Assembly (NCBI RefSeq): GCF_000374065.1
Contig: NZ_KB893252.1
Location: 86,008 to 150,007 of the forward strand
DNA length: 64,000 bases
DNA from: Spirosoma luteum DSM 19990
GTDB lineage: Bacteria > Bacteroidota > Bacteroidia > Cytophagales > Spirosomataceae
Reading direction: 5' to 3'
Made by a program: the position numbers and the translations under genes. Below, piece by piece: positions 54,615 to 63,192 of this stretch. A model generated the notes under the pieces. It was not told where the DNA came from, made no database searches, and saw nothing but the letters and a program-made list of their open reading frames with translations. The number at the start of each line of letters is the position of its first letter. Position 1 is the stretch's first letter.

Positions 54615-55310
54615 ATGCGGGAACTAGGTATTTTTTTTCGGAAGCGCAAATACGAGTTACTCCTTTGTGCGTTGCTCCAGCACCTGTTTATCGGCATTTT
54701 CCTATCAGATTTACCGGCTTACACCAAAATAATCTGGCCGATTAACATGGCCGTGCTGGGCATTTTCAGTACCGGTGTTTTCATTGGAAAAAGTAGGCAT
54801 AAAATCATACTGAGAAATATACTTTTCGTGCTGACAATTCTGCTGCCGCTTGCTCTGACCTACGCCACTGATTTCCTGACAGTGATGCTCCTGTTAAATG
54901 TAACTTACGTTGTCTTCTTCATTTTTATCTTCATCGAAATTAGCCGTTTTCTGGTAAAGCCCGGCTACATCGATATTGATATTATTTCGGCATCGGCCTG
55001 CGGCTACTTACTACTGATTGAAATCAGCGTTTTCCTGTTTCAGGCTTTTTACTACAACGATGTCCATTCGTTCAAGGGGATCGACATCAGTAGTCCGGCA
55101 GGTACGTTCATGGACTTCGTTTATTTTTGCAGCATCACCTTTACCAGTATCGGCTTTGGCGACATCACGCCCAACCAGCACCACACCCGGTTAACCACAG
55201 CGTTGCTGGGCATTGTAGGTCAATTTTATTCCGTTGTTCTGATTGGTATTCTGATCAGTAAATTCTCGTCTAACCATAAAATTGTGGCGGATTCATCAGA
55301 AACCGACTGA
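54615..55310 (+). CDS. Potassium-channel-like membrane protein
   Basis: The about 231-residue protein has four N-terminal helices and a pore loop near 176-184 with the selectivity-filter sequence TSIGFGDITP between two helices, as in Ion_trans_2 channels. No cytoplasmic RCK domain follows; the chain ends about 30 residues after the last helix. The frame is open upstream to 54450, but this would overlap the divergent GNAT gene, so the ATG at 54615, preceded by a GAAAGG ribosome site, is used. Confidence 0.86.
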   Translation: MRELGIFFRKRKYELLLCALLQHLFIGIFLSDLPAYTKIIWPINMAVLGIFSTGVFIGKSRHKIILRNILFVLTILLPLALTYATDFLTVMLLLNVTYVVFFIFIFIEISRFLVKPGYIDIDIISASACGYLLLIEISVFLFQAFYYNDVHSFKGIDISSPAGTFMDFVYFCSITFTSIGFGDITPNQHHTRLTTALLGIVGQFYSVVLIGILISKFSSNHKIVADSSETD

Positions 55311-55405
55311 AAGCTGAGCAGAGTGCCTGATTTGAGCAATGGTCCCGCGCCAGCCACAGGTAGTCAACCCCACTCGGAACCACCGGGCTTACTCGCCCCG
55401 CTTAT

Positions 55406-55870
55406 ATGGATATACTCACGTTAGGATACAGACACCGGCCTGGAGAACTAGTTAAGGGTGGGTTATCAAAAGCCGAAATAAAGTACGTAGATTTTATTGT
55501 TTCAGGTCAGTCACTTGGCGAACGGGTTGGCGCTTTTATGGCTGATCAGGTTGGCATCTTTGGCTGGATACCGGATAAATGGTACGAAAATGACCGGATA
55601 GACGAGTTCCTAGGCCTTATCCCGCCCGAATTGACAACCGGCCGAATGAGTTTTTACGTTTGCCCAGAGTGTGGCGACATTGGCTGTGGGGCCGTAACGG
55701 CCAAAATCGAGGTAACCCAGAAGCAGGTCATCTGGCACGACTTTGGGTATGAAACAAACTATTCCGCCCCCAACCTCTCGCGTTATCAGGCAATTGGTCC
55801 CTTCATGTTTGAGCGAACGGCTTATTTTAAAACGTTCTACAACCTGCGCAGACTGACTTTAGAACGGTAA
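55406..55870 (+). CDS. Unrecognised protein with a CPECGDIGCG motif
   Basis: The 154-residue soluble protein has a Cys cluster (CPECGDIGCG, about 89-98), which may bind a metal. Around it are Trp/Phe-rich segments (FGWIPDKWYENDRIDEF and VIWHDFGYETNY). There is no signal peptide or membrane helix. I do not recognise a family and give no function. A remnant of an HTH gene follows it. Confidence 0.65.
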   Translation: MDILTLGYRHRPGELVKGGLSKAEIKYVDFIVSGQSLGERVGAFMADQVGIFGWIPDKWYENDRIDEFLGLIPPELTTGRMSFYVCPECGDIGCGAVTAKIEVTQKQVIWHDFGYETNYSAPNLSRYQAIGPFMFERTAYFKTFYNLRRLTLER

Positions 55871-55880
55871 TTTCCCCAGG

Positions 55881-56006
55881 TCAGAATCAGAAATCAGTAA
55901 ATGGGTTAGTGGCACTCATAACCTGGAACTGAAAACCATCATCCGGATTAAGGAAGCCCTGGGCGAAGACATCTTAATGTTCATACGTCTCAAGCAATGG
56001 CTTGAT
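55881..56006 (+). pseudogene. C-terminal remnant of an XRE-type HTH protein
   Basis: The frame reads SESEISKWVSGTHNLELKT, then IIRIKEALGEDILMF, and stops at 56004. This is the recognition-helix end of the XRE-type HTH seen in Bacteroidota antitoxin-like regulators (SKWLSGTHNxTLxTIxKLexALGexII). No start codon or N-terminal helices are in frame. The fragment follows directly after the stop of the Cys-rich gene. Confidence 0.55.
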
Positions 56007-56328
56007 AACTTCCATACCTATCTATTTACTATCTGAACGTTCCTTTGTAGTAAAGTAAGGCAAGGGTAAAATATAGGGCTGGTGTCTACCAATCAGAAGA
56101 AACGGATAGCAAAAACGTGTCTGGTTATACTAAATCTCAGTGTCGTCGAAGATTTCCGCGCAAGCCTCCTCAACGCTCAGAAATATCCGGTAGGCCCTAT
56201 GTCTTCTCTACAACCTGACGCATCAGCCTGCTTTTACCGGTATAGCAACGCGTTGCCTGAAAGGGCCTATCTGGATAGATGTATAGCATTAATCTATTAC
56301 GTGAAGTAACGGTCAGGATGGCGTCCAT

Positions 56329-56355
56329 AAAAAAAGCGCCTTCTTCTGAAGACGC
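56329..56355 (-). terminator. Intrinsic terminator after the small acidic protein gene
   Basis: On the minus strand an 8-bp stem (56355-56348 with 56343-56336), a 4-nt loop and seven U (56335-56329) form a terminator. One position is a G-U pair on the minus-strand RNA but an A-C mismatch on the plus strand, which fixes the direction. It lies 17 bp past the stop of the gene at 56372. Confidence 0.82.
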
Positions 56356-56371
56356 CCTATTTGTAGTTTGT

Positions 56372-56611
56372 TTAACTGTAAGGAGGCTTGTCAATGTCGG
56401 GTTTGCCATTGGCGTTTCGGTTTGGATGTGTCGTTGTTGTATCATCATCCTGATCATCCTCTGATGGGGTTGGATCGATACCGCTCAAAGGGGTATCCTC
56501 GGGCGAGTCATTGCCGGGAAGGGTTGTTGCCTTGTCGGAGCGGTCGCCCAGTCCTGCTGGCGAAATGGCCTGTTTGGCCCGAATAATGGCTTCTTTATCT
56601 TCGTCTTCCAT
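56372..56611 (-). CDS. Small acidic disordered protein
   Basis: The 79 residues are hydrophilic and acidic (MEDEDKEAIIRAKQAISPAG... PSEDDQDDDTTTTHPNRN), with no membrane helix or signal peptide. A directional intrinsic terminator 17 bp downstream supports expression. I do not recognise a family. Such short Asp/Thr/Pro-rich proteins are frequent and poorly characterised in Cytophagales. Confidence 0.6.
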   Translation of the reverse strand: MEDEDKEAIIRAKQAISPAGLGDRSDKATTLPGNDSPEDTPLSGIDPTPSEDDQDDDTTTTHPNRNANGKPDIDKPPYS

Positions 56612-56963
56612 AGTGAGTTGTGTGTAAGGGTACGTGTTATGTTTTTTTGTTAACTGTGCGCATAAAAGAAAGTTTGGGGCATCTGTAAGGGCTTTCTAAA
56701 CGGTTCCCGACCGACCTGTTCTGGTTATCGGCACTTGTCAGCGTTTCTCCAATAGGGTTAAAGCAGCGTAAACCTGTCGATTCATTTATTGAACTGAATT
56801 GGTTTAACAATCTACGACTTACAGGCGTGGTTAAAGGCCTCGTCACCAGGGTTGTGGTTGTCCAAACGGCTGACACTGGCGGTATTTACTGGTTTACTTC
56901 ATGCGATTTAAGTGCTTGTAAGGGGGTGAGATTTACAGGTTGTTATCTGGTTCCGTTCATTGT
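56612..56963. other. Intergenic region without recognisable gene
   Basis: This 352-bp stretch between two minus-strand genes has one 79-codon minus frame (56637-56876) with no recognisable motif. No promoter matching the consensus and no repeat was seen. Confidence 0.5.
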
Positions 56964-58337
56964 TTAGTCATTGATAAGCGCGTACGCACCCACCGGGGCC
57001 TTGCCAGGTTCTTTACCTGCCTGGTTCTGAACGGACAAGGGACTGAGCGCCTGGGTACGGTCAATGAAAATCAGTCCATCGTACCGTTCCGCCAACCGGG
57101 TAGGTACGTAGTTCCCAGCTTCGGCCGATGGATTATACACCACGCCGATGGCCCGTTGCCCACGGGTTTGCGCCAGCAGTGAGTCCGTGCGTACCTGAAT
57201 CAGCCGCACAAATTTAGTGGCCGGCGAAACCTGGTGCAGTAACGCATCCCAGGTACCGTCGGGCGAGGCTGGTACGGGCATCCGTTCGGGCGTTGCACCC
57301 CAATAATCCCCGGCAATAACCTCGCCCTGGTAGGTACCAAAACCAAGGATATAAACGCCCTCACCGGCATGGGATTCGCGCACTAACTGGCCCAGGTTGA
57401 CCATCCCGCTCTGCGCCATGTCGGTGTAGCGGGCATCGCCTACGTGCGTGTTATGCGCCCAGATAATCACTTTACTGTCCCGTCCGTGGAGTTGCGTGAG
57501 TCGGTCGAGCGTAGCGGCCATGTGGCGATCCCGAATGTTCCACGACTCGGCATCATCGCGCACCATGGTGTAATAGTACTGCTCCGCGTTGACCGCTACG
57601 AGCGCATTTTGAACCAGGTTAAAGCTGGCTGTGTCGGTTGCATTGGCATAACGGGTCTGCACGTGGTTCAGGAGCAGCGTCAGGGCATCGTTGCAGCGCG
57701 TACCCTGCAGGGTTGCCACTGCGTAGGCCTGTTCATCTCCCCGGTAGCCGCCAAAACACTGGAGGGCCTGGCGGGCCAGTTCGGCCGTTTGCGGATCGGT
57801 GGCTTGCTGGCTCGTCAGTTGTTCGAGCGACTCCCAGAGGCTGTACACATCCAGCCCGTAGAAAGCTACGTTTCGGTTCGTCTGGGTAGTGTAAGTACGC
57901 ATCCAATCGGCCAGTTGAGCAATTTCGGTGTTAGCCCACATCCAGGTCGGCCAACGATCAAACGCCTGCAACACGTCCGAGGCTCGTTCGGCTGTTCGCT
58001 GCCCCTGCACGTATTGATTCAGGGCATAGGCGTCGGGCCAGTCGCCCTCTACCAGTACGAGGGTAAAACCCTTTTCCTGAATCAGCCGCTGGGTAATTGC
58101 GGCCCGCCACTGGTAAAATTCGGCGGTTCCGTGGGAGGCTTCGCCCAGTAAAACGTAGCGCGCATTTCCGATGTCGGCCAGCACTCTATCCAGATCCTGC
58201 TCGGTCTGCAACGGTCGGGTTGCCTGTTGGAGAGCCGCAACGACCGATTCATCCTTCTGCTGACGCTCTACCGATTCCGTTTGGCAGGCTTGTACTGCAC
58301 TTACCAAACAAGCCATTGTGTACAACATTGTTTTCAT
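56964..58337 (-). CDS. Erythromycin-esterase-family lipoprotein
   Basis: A lipoprotein-type signal (MLYTMACLVSAVQAC, Cys near 18) precedes an Ere-like domain of about 420 residues. Its motifs are LLGEASHGTAEFYQWRA near 73, LVLVEGDWPDAYALNQYV, WMWANTEIAQLADWMR and VIIWAHNTHVGDARY, with the conserved Glu and His residues of the family. Some members open macrolide lactones, but many Bacteroidota homologues have unknown substrates. It is divergent from the receiver protein at 58469. Confidence 0.88.
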   Translation of the reverse strand: MKTMLYTMACLVSAVQACQTESVERQQKDESVVAALQQATRPLQTEQDLDRVLADIGNARYVLLGEASHGTAEFYQWRAAITQRLIQEKGFTLVLVEGDWPDAYALNQYVQGQRTAERASDVLQAFDRWPTWMWANTEIAQLADWMRTYTTQTNRNVAFYGLDVYSLWESLEQLTSQQATDPQTAELARQALQCFGGYRGDEQAYAVATLQGTRCNDALTLLLNHVQTRYANATDTASFNLVQNALVAVNAEQYYYTMVRDDAESWNIRDRHMAATLDRLTQLHGRDSKVIIWAHNTHVGDARYTDMAQSGMVNLGQLVRESHAGEGVYILGFGTYQGEVIAGDYWGATPERMPVPASPDGTWDALLHQVSPATKFVRLIQVRTDSLLAQTRGQRAIGVVYNPSAEAGNYVPTRLAERYDGLIFIDRTQALSPLSVQNQAGKEPGKAPVGAYALIND

Positions 58338-58468
58338 AACTGGTTAGCCGTTTTGCCAGAGAAAAGCGAAGCCGACAGCAAAAGGTGTTTTCTGCCATAA
58401 ATGAAGTAAGGTAATGGCCCACACCTACCGGGACAAACACATTTGACTACGTACAGTGTTAATTCTTC

Positions 58469-58882
58469 ATGAAAACGTATCGTCAGTTGACCTCTATACC
58501 GGTTGTTTTTATTGCTTGTGATCAGCCCGATGATCACAAGCAATACCGACAGGCGTTCGGCGAAGCCTGCTCAACCGCTGTTTTGTATTTTTTCGGACAC
58601 AAAGGCGAGTTGCTCGCGGCTCTTCGGCAGCAGGTTTACCCCAGGCCTTCGCTACTGATTATGGATTGGAACATGACCCTGCATGAGGGATACGCAGCCC
58701 TGGCGTCTTTACGCCAAACACCCGCCTGGCACACGATTCCCGTAGTTATTATGACCACTGCTGATCGGCCCGTTGATGACGTTAAGTGTCAGCAAATCGG
58801 TTACGAATTAGTCATTCCCAAAGAAATTCAGTACGAAAAGCTAGTTGTCCAACTCGGGGGGCTACTGCAGGCACTGGTCTAA
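58469..58882 (+). CDS. Divergent response regulator receiver domain
   Basis: The 137-residue receiver keeps the phospho-acceptor Asp in LIMDWNM (about 72). The usual acidic DD pair at the first strand is replaced by ACDQPDD, and the usual Lys-Pro is PKE. Phosphorylation is therefore possible but may be altered. There is no output domain. A perfect 14-bp palindrome (58511-58544) lies in the coding sequence near the 5' end. Confidence 0.82.
   Translation: MKTYRQLTSIPVVFIACDQPDDHKQYRQAFGEACSTAVLYFFGHKGELLAALRQQVYPRPSLLIMDWNMTLHEGYAALASLRQTPAWHTIPVVIMTTADRPVDDVKCQQIGYELVIPKEIQYEKLVVQLGGLLQALV
58511..58544. repeat. Perfect 14-bp inverted repeat inside the receiver gene
   Basis: ATTGCTTGTGATCA (58511-58524) and its exact reverse complement (58531-58544) are separated by 6 bp. 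It encodes the first-strand acidic region. It could fold near the 5' end of the mRNA and affect translation. Confidence 0.6.
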
Positions 58883-59099
58883 TTACCGAGTGGTAGGATA
58901 AGGGGGCTTAGTTCCAGCGGTGGTAGCTACGCAACGGCTTAAACTAATGACTATCACCCTAGTACCATTCCCTCATTAATCCCCAGAATTTCGTGTACCC
59001 AGCCTTGGTACGCACGTTTTCACCGCAACGTCTACTACTTCTTAACGTAGGCAAATTATACTCGTTATCAGTAACCATTAATCTGTCATCTCAACCGTT

Positions 59100-59573
59100 A
59101 TGAAAAAAGTACGCACATCCGTTCCGCTGTTTTTCCTGGCCGCATTTTTAGCAAGTGTTACGCCCGCACTGAGTCAGACGCAAAGCAACGAAAATTCAGA
59201 TCCTTATCAGGGCGCTGCGCAACGGGATAGCCATGATGAGTCCAATAGTTACGGCTGGATTGGCCTGCTTGGCTTAGCGGGCTTACTGGGGCTCAGGCGC
59301 AATCGGCACCGGGACAACGCAACGATAAAAACAGTCGTGATTGTTACCAGTCTACTAGCCTCAGGCGCAACCCTCTCCAGTGTAACGCCTGCTCTTAGCC
59401 AAAATCAACCGGCCGGGCAAGGTTCTAGTGGAGACAATTCGGCAAGACGCAGTCAGGAGGATATTGAAGATCATGAGACAAACTTTGACTGGGTCGGTTA
59501 TTTTGGCCTGGCTGGGTTGGTAGGTTGGGTTGGGCCTAAGCGCACGAATGAGCGCACAGATAAACCTGTTTAG
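59100..59573 (+). CDS. Tandem-duplicated WGxxGxxG-type small membrane protein
   Basis: The 157-residue protein contains two copies of one unit. Copy 1 (about 5-70) has a signal peptide ending SVTPALSQ, an acidic linker, and WIGLLGLAGLLGLRR. Copy 2 (about 79-148) has a hydrophobic stretch ending in the same SVTPALSQ, an acidic linker, and WVGYFGLAGLVGWVGPKR. The Trp/Gly-rich tail with Arg residues matches the WGxxGxxG family, whose members are normally one unit of about 70 residues. The second signal-like segment should now be an internal membrane helix. A strong hairpin follows the stop codon. Confidence 0.8.
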   Translation: MKKVRTSVPLFFLAAFLASVTPALSQTQSNENSDPYQGAAQRDSHDESNSYGWIGLLGLAGLLGLRRNRHRDNATIKTVVIVTSLLASGATLSSVTPALSQNQPAGQGSSGDNSARRSQEDIEDHETNFDWVGYFGLAGLVGWVGPKRTNERTDKPV

Positions 59574-59592
59574 TTAACCATGTAGAGGAAAA

Positions 59593-59646
59593 TGGCTAAG
59601 AAACGAGAGGAATTTCATAAATAAAATTCCTCTCGTTTCTTAGCCA
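59593..59646. terminator. Perfect 23-bp bidirectional hairpin
   Basis: Arms 59593-59615 and 59624-59646 are perfectly complementary with an 8-nt loop. It lies 20 bp past the stop of the WGxxGxxG gene and 36 bp before the stop of the convergent GH43-like gene. Transcripts from both sides could end here. Confidence 0.8.
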
Positions 59647-59681
59647 CAAGAATCACAGCTGTTTACTAGACAAAAGCCTGC

Positions 59682-60770
59682 TTAAGGCTTATTTGCGTAC
59701 GTTTTGAGCAACTCCTTTGCTTCCTCAGCGGTTAATAGCGAGATACACCCATGCCGTGCTTCAGGCGGGAAATGGACGTCTTCTTTAACGCTCCAGTGAA
59801 TCAAATCGGGCGAGTAGGAAGCACCAAACCGATCCGTCATGCAATAATCATACAGCAGTAACCAGCCAGGTTTGATGGGGTCCTTAATTACCGTTGGCCC
59901 TTCGGTAATGACCGGAACAATCTGCCCCTTATTCAAAGGTCCTTCAATCAGGGTATACGGCCCCTCAAGGCTTTTTGAGGTGGCCACCCGGATGGCCCTT
60001 CGCTCACCGGTTTTGGCCCCGAATTCCTCCTCCTTATGAAACAGGTAATACGTTCCCTTATCCGCTAACAACGTGCCATCAATAACCGAGTAGGGAGGAG
60101 CAAAAAATACCTGAGCAGCGGTAAATGATTGCCAATCACGGGTTCTGCAGGCCCAGAGCCGGCTTTCTTTCCAGCCGGCATCCTTGAAGGAGGACGACCA
60201 GAATAAGACATACTCAGCTGTTTTTTCATCGTAAAACCATTCGGGCGCCCAAATATTCCGGGCTAAGGCTCCGGTTTCATCCCGTACATCTTTCATTAGG
60301 GGTAAAGCACCCTCAACCTGCCAATGAACCAAATCCCTGGATGTCATATACAGACAGCTTGGTCCCACCTTCTGGCGGTCGTTGCCGCTTCCTCCACCCG
60401 TTGACAACATTCGCCAAAGCCCATCTGGCCCCTTCCGAACGTACGGATCACGAACATGCTGCTCCCAAACCGGTTTGTTGTCGTTTAAGGGCGTCCAATG
60501 ACGTCCATCGTTGGACAAGGCAATGTGCAACTTATTGATCAACATGGGATTGGGTAAGGGAACCTCCACGGTATTTCCCTTCGCATCAATCTCAATCCGG
60601 GTCGGATACCGCTGACGAAAGTAGGTCAGCATCCAGACGTTTTTGGTCTCATCAATTTTAAACGATTCCTGAACCGGAGCGCCTTGCGAGCCCAATCCAT
60701 TTTTAGGTTGGGCTAAAGCGCTTCCTATGCAGAAAATCAAGCCAATGAATACTGGTGTAAGCTTCATCAT
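59682..60770 (-). CDS. GH43-like five-bladed beta-propeller secreted glycosidase
   Basis: A signal peptide (MKLTPVFIGLIFCIGSALAQ) precedes about 340 residues of propeller blades: FKIDETKNVWMLTYF, ALSNDGRHWTPLND, VRDPYVRKGPDGLWRM, RNIWAPEWFYDEKTAEYVLFWSS, DGTLLADKGTYYLFHKEEE and EGPTVI. The RDPYV, WAPEW and EGPT positions match the catalytic Asp/Asp/Glu arrangement of GH43-type enzymes (inference). The substrate could be an arabinan- or xylan-like glycan. The ATG at 60770 is used, although 60779 is possible. There are no SusC/SusD genes nearby. Confidence 0.8.
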   Translation of the reverse strand: MMKLTPVFIGLIFCIGSALAQPKNGLGSQGAPVQESFKIDETKNVWMLTYFRQRYPTRIEIDAKGNTVEVPLPNPMLINKLHIALSNDGRHWTPLNDNKPVWEQHVRDPYVRKGPDGLWRMLSTGGGSGNDRQKVGPSCLYMTSRDLVHWQVEGALPLMKDVRDETGALARNIWAPEWFYDEKTAEYVLFWSSSFKDAGWKESRLWACRTRDWQSFTAAQVFFAPPYSVIDGTLLADKGTYYLFHKEEEFGAKTGERRAIRVATSKSLEGPYTLIEGPLNKGQIVPVITEGPTVIKDPIKPGWLLLYDYCMTDRFGASYSPDLIHWSVKEDVHFPPEARHGCISLLTAEEAKELLKTYANKP

Positions 60771-61155
60771 TGAAAGCATAAATTTTTACCTACCGTGTGT
60801 TGTTCCCATCATCAGGCTTTGGATGGGCGGTATCGTAGGCAATATCGGCAATGATTAGCGTATCTTCACCCTATAGCGTGCGCAGAAGCGGCTGCAAAGC
60901 ACTTCACTCGCCTTAGCAGGGTACCCACCCCGGGTTTAGTACCAGAAGTTACCGACGTTATTTTTGTTCACACTGGAGTTCCCGGATGATAGCCTAACAA
61001 CCTGGTCGATTGAGTCATTATCGGCCTTCTGGAATAATGAACGTTATGAGCGTACTACCAATTGGCTGAATAGCCCCACCTCGGTAGTAGCAGCAGTATT
61101 CTAAGTGGATTGTCCCCGTCGTTCAACTGTTTACTATATCCTGCACAGACTACTC
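60771..61155. other. Intergenic region without recognisable gene
   Basis: This 385-bp stretch upstream of the GH43-like gene has a 55-codon plus frame (60940-61104) without a start codon or family match. No terminator for the dehydratase gene or consensus promoter was found. Confidence 0.5.
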
Positions 61156-62118
61156 CTAAAACGGCAACCTTCCCAAATCCACATTCCCACCCGTTAGGAT
61201 AATGCCGATTTTCTGCCCGGCAAATTGTTCCTTATGTTTCAATACGGCGGCCAGGGGAACCGCACAGGAGGGCTCGATAATGATTTTCATTCGCTCCCAG
61301 ACGAGCCGCATGGCGGCAATAATTTCCGCATCTGATACCGTCAGAATATCCGTAACGTGCGCCTGGATAATGGCCAGTGTCCGTTCGCTCAGGGTGGTCA
61401 TCAGGCCATCGGCAATGGTGTTGATGTACGGGGCTTTCTCCACCTGCCCACTCCGAAACGATAGAACCGCATCGGCAGCGCCCTCGGGTTCTCCGGCAAT
61501 GACGCGGGTTGTCGGCGACAGGTAATGGGTAACCAGGGCCGTTCCGCTGAGTAGCCCTCCCCCACCCACGGGAGCCAGGATAGTATCGAACGGCCGCTCC
61601 TGCCCAAGACCATCCAGTCCGGCATCCTCAATCAGTTCTTTAGCGGCTGTGGCCTGTCCGGCAATCACGCGGTCATCATCAAACGGGTGAACCAGTACGG
61701 CTCCCGTCCGTTGTATCACGTCCCGAACCCCGGCCTCGCGGGCGTCGAGGGTTGGTTCGCATTCGATTACTTCGGCTCCGTATCCCAATACGGCCGCCTT
61801 TTTTACGGTCGGAGCCGTGCGGGGCATCACGATGTAGGCAGGCAGACCCACCTGGCGGGCGGCAAAGGCAACGGCCTGCGCGTGATTACCCGACGAGTGC
61901 GTGGTAATGGCCGCTCCTTCTTTGCTCTGCGCTACCTGTAACACGGCATTCAGCCCACCCCGTGCTTTGAAGGCACCTATTTTCTGAAAGTTTTCACATT
62001 TAAAAAACAGCTCCGCCCCGGCGCGGTCATTAATCGTCTGATTGGTGAGTACGGCGGTACGGTGAATGTAGGGCCGGATGCGGTCGTGCGCTGTCTGGAT
62101 GGTATCGAGTGTAATCAT
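61156..62118 (-). CDS. PLP-dependent threonine/serine dehydratase-like enzyme
   Basis: This fold-type II PLP enzyme has the lysine anchor Lys51 in GAFKARGG, SSGNHAQ near 76 and the phosphate loop VGGGGLLSG. The 320-residue length without a C-terminal ACT domain fits the serine racemase / threo-3-hydroxyaspartate ammonia-lyase branch rather than the feedback-inhibited biosynthetic IlvA. It probably deaminates hydroxyamino acids to oxoacids. It is divergent from the Tat-exported isomerase-like gene. Confidence 0.9.
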   Translation of the reverse strand: MITLDTIQTAHDRIRPYIHRTAVLTNQTINDRAGAELFFKCENFQKIGAFKARGGLNAVLQVAQSKEGAAITTHSSGNHAQAVAFAARQVGLPAYIVMPRTAPTVKKAAVLGYGAEVIECEPTLDAREAGVRDVIQRTGAVLVHPFDDDRVIAGQATAAKELIEDAGLDGLGQERPFDTILAPVGGGGLLSGTALVTHYLSPTTRVIAGEPEGAADAVLSFRSGQVEKAPYINTIADGLMTTLSERTLAIIQAHVTDILTVSDAEIIAAMRLVWERMKIIIEPSCAVPLAAVLKHKEQFAGQKIGIILTGGNVDLGRLPF

Positions 62119-62261
62119 AGGGCCAAGTTACGCAGGAAACCGTTTTGCACTACGTTAAACCCTGGCCTCCGGAACAAATCGAATGAGTAAGTTTTTAGCT
62201 GTTTTTATCTTTACCGATGGAAAACAGTTCACCTGAATTTATCGCCAAAAATCCGTTTCTC

Positions 62262-63188
62262 ATGACGACCAATCGCCGACAATTTTTAAAGCAGACCGCA
62301 GGCACAATGGCGGGTATGGCTCTGTTGCCATCCGTTTTTGCCGAAGCCCCTACAAAGAAGCTGTTCTTTGATATTTCGCTGGCCGAGTGGTCATTGCACA
62401 AGGCCCTGTTTGGCAAAAAGATTACCAATCTGGATTTTCCGGGTATTGCCCGTAAAGAGTTCGACATCAGCATTGTGGAGTATGTCAACCAGTTTTTCAA
62501 GGACAAAGCACGAGACACAGCTTACCTGAACGACCTGCTGACGCGCTGCAAGGACAATGGCATCACCAACAATCTGATTATGATTGATGGCGAAGGCAAT
62601 CTTGGTGCTTCGGACGCTGCAGAGCGGAACAAAGCCGTTGAGAATCACCACCAATGGGTTGAATGCGCCAAGTACCTGGGCTGTAAAACAATCCGGGTTA
62701 ATGCTGCCGGGCAGGGTACAGCCGAAGAGGTAGCCAAAGCGGCCGTTGAAGGCCTGAGCAAACTGGGTGAGTTTGCCAAAACTATGAACATTAACGTCAT
62801 CGTGGAGAATCACGGCGGGTATTCCTCAAACGGTCAGTGGCTGTCCGGTGTGATGAAACAGGTAGGTATGAAAAATGTGGGAACACTGCCTGACTTTGGT
62901 AATTTTTGCATAAAGCGGGGCGAAAACCGCACCTGCGCTGAAGAATACGACCGCTATAAAGGTACCAAAGAGTTAATGCCCTTCGCCAAAGGAGCTTCCG
63001 CTAAATTCTACGATTTCGATGCCAATGGGAACTGCGTGGAGACCGACTACAACCGAATCCTGAAGGTTGTAAAAGACAGCGGTTTCAAGGGCATCATTGG
63101 TATTGAATACGAAGGGAGTGGGCTGGAGGAGTACGACGGTATCCGTAAATCAAAAGCCCTGCTGGAGCGCGTAGGGCCAATTGTGTAG
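62262..63188 (+). CDS. Tat-exported sugar phosphate isomerase/epimerase-like protein
   Basis: The ATG at 62262 begins a twin-arginine signal (TTNRRQFLKQTAGTMAGMALL), preferred over the upstream ATG at 62217 because signal peptides start close to the RR pair. The rest is a TIM barrel of the xylose isomerase-like/AP-endonuclease-2 clan (VNAAGQGTAEEVAKAAVEGLSKLGEFA, VIVENHGG near 185, LPDFGNFC and IGIEYEGSG), with metal-binding Glu, His, Asp and Glu visible. Such secreted members are common in Bacteroidota and their sugars are mostly unknown. Confidence 0.87.
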   Translation: MTTNRRQFLKQTAGTMAGMALLPSVFAEAPTKKLFFDISLAEWSLHKALFGKKITNLDFPGIARKEFDISIVEYVNQFFKDKARDTAYLNDLLTRCKDNGITNNLIMIDGEGNLGASDAAERNKAVENHHQWVECAKYLGCKTIRVNAAGQGTAEEVAKAAVEGLSKLGEFAKTMNINVIVENHGGYSSNGQWLSGVMKQVGMKNVGTLPDFGNFCIKRGENRTCAEEYDRYKGTKELMPFAKGASAKFYDFDANGNCVETDYNRILKVVKDSGFKGIIGIEYEGSGLEEYDGIRKSKALLERVGPIV

Positions 63189-63192
63189 TTAG

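Larger units (their letters stand above)
55871..56371. other. Intergenic region with HTH remnant and terminator
   Basis: This 501-bp spacer holds the XRE-type remnant at 55881-56006 and the minus-strand terminator at 56329-56355. The intervening about 320 bp has only weak short frames without a recognisable product. Confidence 0.6.

Noticed and set aside
56082..56309. A 75-codon plus-strand frame starting with GTG
   Set aside because: It has no family pattern, no promoter or terminator, and overlaps a region of apparent decay; support is too weak.
56637..56876. A 79-codon minus-strand frame upstream of the acidic protein
   Set aside because: The composition is irregular with no motif and no linked regulatory signal.
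60940..61104. A 55-codon plus frame without start codon
   Set aside because: No start codon, no family match and no neighbouring half of a gene.
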